From assembly GCA_949948825.1 (NCBI GenBank), contig CATLIJ010000071.1:1-10317 (forward strand): 10,317 nucleotides of DNA, written 5' to 3'. The stretch is from an uncultured Clostridiaceae bacterium (GTDB lineage: Bacteria > Bacillota > Clostridia > Lachnospirales > Lachnospiraceae). Positions 5,741-10,317 of this stretch are shown here, one piece after another (the stretch's first letter is position 1; every line of letters starts with the position of its first letter). Both the position numbers and the translations under genes were made by a program. A model generated the notes under the pieces. That model ran no database searches and had not been told where the DNA came from. It was given only the letters and a program-made list of their open reading frames with translations.

Positions 5741-5760
5741 AGAATCTGAACTGTTAAAAT
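5732..5760. repeat. Direct repeat TGTTAAAAT, 20-bp spacing, in the divergent intergenic region
   Basis: TGTTAAAAT occurs at 5732-5740 and exactly again at 5752-5760, with similar A-rich flanks (AGAA, GAAA). A 20-bp period puts both copies on one face of the helix. AraC-family proteins, which carry two helix-turn-helix units and dimerise, commonly bind direct repeats spaced about two turns. The repeat lies between the regulator and the maturase operon. The first copy also contains the predicted -10 of the AraC gene. That this is its operator is inference. Confidence 0.45.
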
Positions 5761-5801
5761 GAAAAGTATCATTTCAACCAACGGGAAAAAGGATGTGTAT
5801 T

Positions 5802-8045
5802 ATGTTTAAAAACCAGAATCACAGCAAAAAAAGGTTCCATTTATCCATTATCTCTGCTATTTTATGGATTAACCTGCTTAGCCTTTTTGCTGTAGCTTCT
5901 TTCAATTACTATATTTTTCATCATAAAAACGCAAAAGCTTATAAGGAAAATTTTCTATCCTACAACCTGAAAGTTACCAGTCTGGCATTTAAAAATGTGG
6001 ATCAGCAGATTATTCAGGCGGTGTTGAATCTTCCTAAGCTTTACTTTTCGCCCATCCAGGAAAATGCACCGATTCTTCTGCCTCAAAGCCAGTCCATTGC
6101 CGGTTCCTCCAAAGATATCCGTTCTCTGGTCACGGAGCTTCAGAAAATCTCCAAAAGCCATCCTTATATTGCCGGAATGGATATTTATTATGAAGCTACC
6201 AATACAGTTGTGACTCATTTTAACAATGTCCATTTTCCCACTGACCAACAGCAGCTGGACCGATATCTTCCATGGTACACTGCTTACCTGAACATGAATT
6301 CCGGGGAAAAGCAGGACTGTGTCTGGATTACCATGGATACCTATTTGTCCGATGCTCCCGCTCTCCTTTACATAAACCGCATCCCCCGGCTGAACCGTTG
6401 GGAAAAGGACATTGTCCTGTGTGCATATATTAATCCGGACAGTTTCAGTGAATATATGGATCAGACTATAGGAAACCTGCTGATTTCCACCAGGGAGGGA
6501 CAGCTTCTTTACAACAGCAGAACCTGGGAAGGAGAACTGCCGCCTCCCCTGTCTCCGTCCGGTGCGACAGAGATTCGGGAGTCCGACGGATTTATGGTCT
6601 TTCAAAATACATCTCCAGTCAGCGGATTAAGCTATTATTATGCGATTGACAGTGACAGCTTTTATCAGGACTATATTTCCATCAGCCATATGTTCCTTTT
6701 TAATTTTTTGCTTTCCATTTTGTTTAATGTGATAATGCTCCTGATTATTACCTGGTATAACCACTCAGCCTATCACAGCAGAATCCATGTTTTGTCAGAA
6801 AACACTGGCATACCCATTGGCAAATCCGGCAAAAGCTTTGACGGCTCCCTGAATATTCTGGAGAAGGAAATCTTTAAACTCCATGAAGCTGTGGAATCTT
6901 CCCGGGGACTGATGTTCCAAAAAGCAATCCAGGCAGAGCTCTTTGGGGAGGCCTCCAAAATGCCGGAGCCTTGTATCAGTCCCTGGCTTACCATGGACAG
7001 TTGCTGTGTGGTTCTGTTAAGCCTGCCCCAGGCAGACGTGGATACCCTTCCAATCGAAGAATTTCAGGAGGATTATCCGGCTGGCCTGAAAGACTACAAT
7101 GTGTTGTTTGCTGCTGCCAATGAACAGAGTCTGGCTGCTGTACTGATCTTTGACCAGGGATGCCAGGAACAGGTCCGGGCAGACTTTATCAATGACATGG
7201 ACTCCAGACTGAAGGATTATCAGCTGATTTCCGGAAGCATCTCATCTGTAAAAGAAGGTGGAATTGCTGAAAGCTACCGCTGCGCTGCGGAGGCAGCCCG
7301 CTATCAGTATATTTTTACAAAGGACCGCTTTTTATCCTATGATCTCCTTCATATAAGCAGGCGCAAAAATGACGGAAGCCATTTAAAGCTGTTTGATGCC
7401 ATTCAAAAAGATATAAACAGCACCAATCTCCTGGATCTGAAGCTGCATATTGAGATGCTCATCACTTCCTTTAAAAGCGGAAATTATACCATTGACTATT
7501 GTCAGGCAACCCTTCGTGACCTGGTGTCTCTTCTGTACCGGATCATGCAGCAGAACCAGCTGGATACCTGGAGCGTCTTTGGGTATGATATCCGGGCATA
7601 TTACAAAAAGATTGAAAATATTGACAGGTTCCAGTCCTGGTGCAATTCAATCTGTGAGACCATGCTAAAACAAATGAATCAGAAACGCCAGTCTGTAGAT
7701 GAAGGCCTGCGCCAGAAAATATTAAACATCATAGACGAGCATTTGGAAAAAGACATTACTCTGGATTTTCTGGCAGACCAGCTGCAGATTCGTTCCAACA
7801 GCGCCAGCCGGCTGTTCCGTCAGGTCATGGGAACCGGATATACGGAGTATATTAAAACCCGGAAGCTGAAACGGGCGGAAGAGCTGATTGCCCGGGGTCT
7901 TCCTGTAAAGGATATAGCAGAAAAGCTGGGATACAGCACTCCGCAGTATTTTATTAAGGTCTTTAAGGAGAATTATGGAATGACTCCTCTTCAGTATAAA
8001 AAGGCCCATGAGCAGGATTCTTTGCCCGAAAGAACCAATGCCTGA
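5802..8045 (+). CDS. Membrane-anchored AraC-family transcriptional regulator with extracellular sensor region
   Basis: I chose ATG 5802 (747 residues) because AAGGA (5789-5793) stands 8 nt before it; the upstream ATG at 5793 overlaps that site. Residues about 14-38 form the first membrane segment (HLSIISAILWINLLSLFAVA) behind a basic cytoplasmic tail. Residues 39-290 would be outside the cell and look like a Cache-type sensor, though I assign that only from architecture. Residues 298-320 form the second membrane segment (FLFNFLLSILFNVIMLLIIT). A cytoplasmic linker follows. Residues about 638-738 are the paired AraC helix-turn-helix: LDFLADQLQIRSNSASRLFR, then VKDIAEKLGYSTPQYFIKVF and YGMTPLQYKK. 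Regulators of this build in Lachnospiraceae usually control neighbouring carbohydrate-uptake or degradation genes in response to outside ligands. Here the only divergent neighbour is the maturase operon, its likely target. A terminator follows the stop. Confidence 0.9.
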   Translation: MFKNQNHSKKRFHLSIISAILWINLLSLFAVASFNYYIFHHKNAKAYKENFLSYNLKVTSLAFKNVDQQIIQAVLNLPKLYFSPIQENAPILLPQSQSIAGSSKDIRSLVTELQKISKSHPYIAGMDIYYEATNTVVTHFNNVHFPTDQQQLDRYLPWYTAYLNMNSGEKQDCVWITMDTYLSDAPALLYINRIPRLNRWEKDIVLCAYINPDSFSEYMDQTIGNLLISTREGQLLYNSRTWEGELPPPLSPSGATEIRESDGFMVFQNTSPVSGLSYYYAIDSDSFYQDYISISHMFLFNFLLSILFNVIMLLIITWYNHSAYHSRIHVLSENTGIPIGKSGKSFDGSLNILEKEIFKLHEAVESSRGLMFQKAIQAELFGEASKMPEPCISPWLTMDSCCVVLLSLPQADVDTLPIEEFQEDYPAGLKDYNVLFAAANEQSLAAVLIFDQGCQEQVRADFINDMDSRLKDYQLISGSISSVKEGGIAESYRCAAEAARYQYIFTKDRFLSYDLLHISRRKNDGSHLKLFDAIQKDINSTNLLDLKLHIEMLITSFKSGNYTIDYCQATLRDLVSLLYRIMQQNQLDTWSVFGYDIRAYYKKIENIDRFQSWCNSICETMLKQMNQKRQSVDEGLRQKILNIIDEHLEKDITLDFLADQLQIRSNSASRLFRQVMGTGYTEYIKTRKLKRAEELIARGLPVKDIAEKLGYSTPQYFIKVFKENYGMTPLQYKKAHEQDSLPERTNA

Positions 8046-8090
8046 AATTCATTTCTGTCAACAACATCATCTGGCCTGACAAGTTTTTTA

Positions 8091-8143
8091 TAAGGCTTTC
8101 TTGTTTTCCCAAAATAGAAAAACAAGAAAGCCTTACGTTTTTT
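8091..8143 (+). terminator. Intrinsic terminator of the AraC-family gene
   Basis: A perfect 17-bp stem (8091-8107 with 8119-8135) closes an 11-nt loop and is followed by CG and TTTTTT (8138-8143). It begins 46 nt after the AraC stop. The stem could also fold in transcripts of the convergent surface-protein gene, whose stop is only 5 nt beyond the T-run. On that strand the stem is followed by A-rich sequence and lacks a U-tract, so termination there would be atypical. Confidence 0.9.
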
Positions 8144-8147
8144 GCTG

Positions 8148-10317
8148 TTATTTTTTCTTACCTTCTTCCCGGACTCCATCTGGATTTATATAATACTCTC
8201 CCATCCAGGTATCGGTAAGCTTTGCTCCTTTTGTTCCGTCCGAATTTTCGTTAAAATAGTACCATTTTCCATCGATTTGCTGCCAGCCAGTCATCATTCT
8301 TCCCTTTGTCCCGTCTGATATGGGATTCAGATAGTACCATTTTCCATCGCTTAAGATCCATCCTGTAGCCATGTACCCATCTGGCTGGAAATAATACCAC
8401 TCTGTCTTTCCTTCATATTCCAGCTGGAACCATCCTTCCTTTGCAAAGCTCTGGTCAGTATACTGGTATTTCCATCCAGTAACATCCTGAATCCAGCTGC
8501 CGCCAGCAAGGGCCTGGTATATGGTCTGGCCTGGAGCGGCCCCGGTTCCTCCAGGACCGCCAGCTCCGCCAGAGCCGCCGGAACCACCAGAGCCGCCGGA
8601 ACCACCAGAGCCGCCAGAACCACCGGAGCCGCTAGGTCTATGCCCGCCGCTGCTTCCAGGCTTCTTATAATCCTCTCCCCGAATTAAGCTGAAGGCTGCA
8701 AGAATGTCTGTCCGGAACTCCGCTGTATTATCTGCTCCATTGTAGACAAAATCCAGCCACTCTTCCCCGCTTACAGCACGGGAGCTGTCTGCAGACCGAA
8801 CGCTTCTGGCTGCAAAAATGTTTCTTCCAGAAAGCTGCTTTGCGGTACGGCGGAACCGGTCTCCTCTTACAGGAAAATATTCAGGAGGAAGCTCCACCTT
8901 CACAGTCACAGGAAGCTTCAAATCCACTTCCTTTCCATTGACTGTCAGAGAACAGACAAAGGAAGCAATTGCCTTATCTTCTTCCTTTTCTACCTGAACC
9001 ACTGTAAATACAACCCTTGCGCCAGAATCATCCGCATTCAGTCCGGAGGCAAGAAGAGCGCCGAAAATCTCTGCATTTTGAAGCTGCTTGTTAAATTCCA
9101 CTCTGGCTGGCTCCACATCCAGCTCCTTTTGGATCTGAATGCCAGTGATTTCCTGCAGGATATGATCCAGCTTTTCCACTGTTTTTGAGCTGATGCCTGC
9201 CCGATCTGCCTCATTTAGCCGGTCAATCTGTTCAATCACATCATTGATTGCATCAAAATCATCGGACCGGAGAGTATCCACTGCATCTTCAATCTCCTTC
9301 ACAGTGGCATTGTCGCCAAGTTCTGTGTTCTTTCGAATCTTCAGGTATTTGTACAGGCGGATATTCTCTGGATTATACTCTACCCGGTTCTTGCCGTCAA
9401 AGGATTCACTGGCGCTGATTCTGACCGCTTCGTAGGACGCTGTATCCGGGGCCTTGTTCATAGCAGAGCCCTGGCCTTCATTTACTGCTGTCACCAAAGC
9501 ATCGGGTCCGCCTACACTGATTCGTCCTCCAGCTCTCACTGTCGCCCCACTTCCTTTGGCAGAAGCATTCAGCTCCGCTGCATCCTTAACTGTAATGCTC
9601 TCTCCGGCATATAAAGCAGAACCAGTTCCCTTGTTGGTCACAGTAACCATGGTCTGATCTTCAATCATAATGCTGCCTTCTGCATTCAAAACTGCCTCTG
9701 GTGAAGCGGCAGACAGATTCAAATGGGTTTTATTAATCACAGTGATGCCGCCCTTGGCATAAATTGAGCCGTTGACTGTCAGAGTATATGCCTCATCCGC
9801 CCGAATGGTCAAGCCTGCGGAAGAATAAACCGCATCTTTTCCTGCATCCGGCATAAGAGTGATATCTCCATTTATCTTCAGAACCGCTGGTTTATTGTTG
9901 ACAAACCGGATTTGCTTAATCTCTTTAAAGCGGGTGTTAATGTTCAGGGTTCCGGACGTCTCTCCAGGAGCCCAGTTCCATCCCTGATCCCGGTTCTCAA
10001 GCGCATCATTGGAAAGAATCAGAACGCCGTCCTTTACTCCTGTATCGGGAAGAGGTTCTGGCTCTGCCTTGTAAAAGCAGGTTCCATTCCACATATAATC
10101 ACCAGCTGTCAGCTGATTGTCTGCTGCAGGAGTATCTGCAGTTCCCACAACTATTGTGTCATTTGCTTCCAATTTCTTTCCCTGGTCGCTGAATCTGCCC
10201 CCTGCTCCTGTGATATTGACCTGTGCCGCAAGCCGGATTCCTCCGCCCTCTGTGCCGGTCAGACGGCCGCCTGCCTCAATGGTAACATTTTTCTTTTCCC
10301 ATGCATGAATTCCCACC
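8148..10317 (-). CDS. Large secreted surface protein with C-terminal cell-wall-binding repeats, partial (lacks N-terminus)
   Basis: The frame is open to the right edge, so at least 722 C-terminal residues are present and the signal peptide lies outside. The first roughly 300 residues are beta-strand-like, with recurring short Gly/Ala/Thr/Val units (NGSIYAKGGITV, AEGSIMIEDQTM, AGESITVKDAAE, AGGRISVGGPDA) spaced about 20 residues, suggesting a beta-solenoid. A helical, charged segment (about 330-400) and an Ig-like beta region (VVFTVVQVEKEEDKAIASFV) follow. Next comes a Gly-Gly-Ser linker. The last roughly 110 residues are choline/cell-wall-binding-type repeats: GWFQLEY...EWYYFQPDGYMATGW, GWILSDGKWYYLNP, GWQQIDGKWYYFNE and a degenerate final WMGEYYINPDG. 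These repeats anchor proteins non-covalently to wall polymers. There is no LPXTG sorting motif. A role in adhesion or wall-associated binding is likely; no catalytic domain is visible in this part. Confidence 0.85.
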   Translation of the reverse strand, partial: VGIHAWEKKNVTIEAGGRLTGTEGGGIRLAAQVNITGAGGRFSDQGKKLEANDTIVVGTADTPAADNQLTAGDYMWNGTCFYKAEPEPLPDTGVKDGVLILSNDALENRDQGWNWAPGETSGTLNINTRFKEIKQIRFVNNKPAVLKINGDITLMPDAGKDAVYSSAGLTIRADEAYTLTVNGSIYAKGGITVINKTHLNLSAASPEAVLNAEGSIMIEDQTMVTVTNKGTGSALYAGESITVKDAAELNASAKGSGATVRAGGRISVGGPDALVTAVNEGQGSAMNKAPDTASYEAVRISASESFDGKNRVEYNPENIRLYKYLKIRKNTELGDNATVKEIEDAVDTLRSDDFDAINDVIEQIDRLNEADRAGISSKTVEKLDHILQEITGIQIQKELDVEPARVEFNKQLQNAEIFGALLASGLNADDSGARVVFTVVQVEKEEDKAIASFVCSLTVNGKEVDLKLPVTVKVELPPEYFPVRGDRFRRTAKQLSGRNIFAARSVRSADSSRAVSGEEWLDFVYNGADNTAEFRTDILAAFSLIRGEDYKKPGSSGGHRPSGSGGSGGSGGSGGSGGSGGSGGAGGPGGTGAAPGQTIYQALAGGSWIQDVTGWKYQYTDQSFAKEGWFQLEYEGKTEWYYFQPDGYMATGWILSDGKWYYLNPISDGTKGRMMTGWQQIDGKWYYFNENSDGTKGAKLTDTWMGEYYINPDGVREEGKKK
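8562..8633 (-). repeat. Gly-Gly-Ser coding microsatellite (9-bp and 18-bp periods)
   Basis: It encodes a run of GGS triplets ending in GGA, then GGP and GGT, between the Ig-like part and the wall-binding repeats. At DNA level two identical 18-bp units (8574-8591 and 8592-8609) show a higher-order period with alternating GGT and GGC codons. This suggests growth by slippage or unequal recombination. The encoded segment is a flexible spacer; its length may vary between strains without a frame change. Confidence 0.85.

Noticed and set aside
5793..5801. ATG 5793 as start of the AraC regulator
   Set aside because: The AAGGA at 5789-5793 abuts this ATG, leaving no spacing; it fits the ATG at 5802 with an 8-nt gap.
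5955..6605. 216-codon minus-strand ORF inside the AraC gene
   Set aside because: Shadow of the sensor region on the opposite strand with no start signal or recognisable features.

Overview
The window looks like chromosomal DNA of a gut-type Firmicute, most likely a Lachnospiraceae (Clostridium cluster XIVa) member. This rests on moderate GC content, strong AGGAGG-type ribosome binding sites, U-tailed intrinsic terminators, a MATE/MerR drug-response pair, a membrane-anchored AraC regulator, an anaerobic sulfatase-maturase-like radical SAM enzyme, and a surface protein with cell-wall-binding repeats. The family assignment is an inference from gene content; no marker gene fixes the species. I see no transposase, phage gene or CRISPR array.

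Layout. Bases 1-600 (minus) hold the N-terminal part of a HAD-superfamily phosphatase that runs off the left edge. Bases 601-883 are intergenic and contain a strong extended -10 promoter for a lone tRNA-Pro(GGG) at 884-957, which has its own terminator. Bases 1003-1300 carry no convincing gene on the plus strand. On the minus strand they hold the 3' region of a MATE efflux gene, a consensus promoter overlapping that gene's stop codon, a 17-base palindrome and a terminator, which together could make a small RNA of about 185 nt. The MATE gene (1301-2650, minus) and a BmrR-like MerR regulator (2852-3772, plus) diverge. The MATE promoter has the 19-bp spacer typical of MerR-controlled promoters, with a perfect dyad inside the spacer. 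The regulator's effector domain carries a palindrome-packed insertion.

The MerR gene converges on, and overlaps by 36 bp, a minus-strand two-gene operon. This operon is a radical SAM/SPASM enzyme of the anaerobic sulfatase-maturase type (5676 to 4525) translationally coupled through ATGA to a cytosolic protein with an F5/8 type C (discoidin)-like domain (4528 to 3737). No sulfatase is encoded in the window. Divergent from this operon is a 747-residue AraC regulator with two membrane segments around an extracellular sensor region (5802-8045). The shared intergenic region has a 20-bp-spaced direct repeat that could be its binding site. The simplest reading is that an extracellular, probably glycan-related, signal controls the maturase operon, but this is inference.

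A perfect 17-bp terminator ends the AraC gene. From 8148 to the right edge (minus strand) lies the C-terminal 722 residues of a large secreted protein: beta-repeat region, Gly-Gly-Ser linker, then C-terminal choline/cell-wall-binding-type repeats. The best candidate for something undescribed is the coupled maturase/discoidin-like pair. The in-frame palindromic insert in the MerR gene and the possible small RNA downstream of the MATE gene come next.
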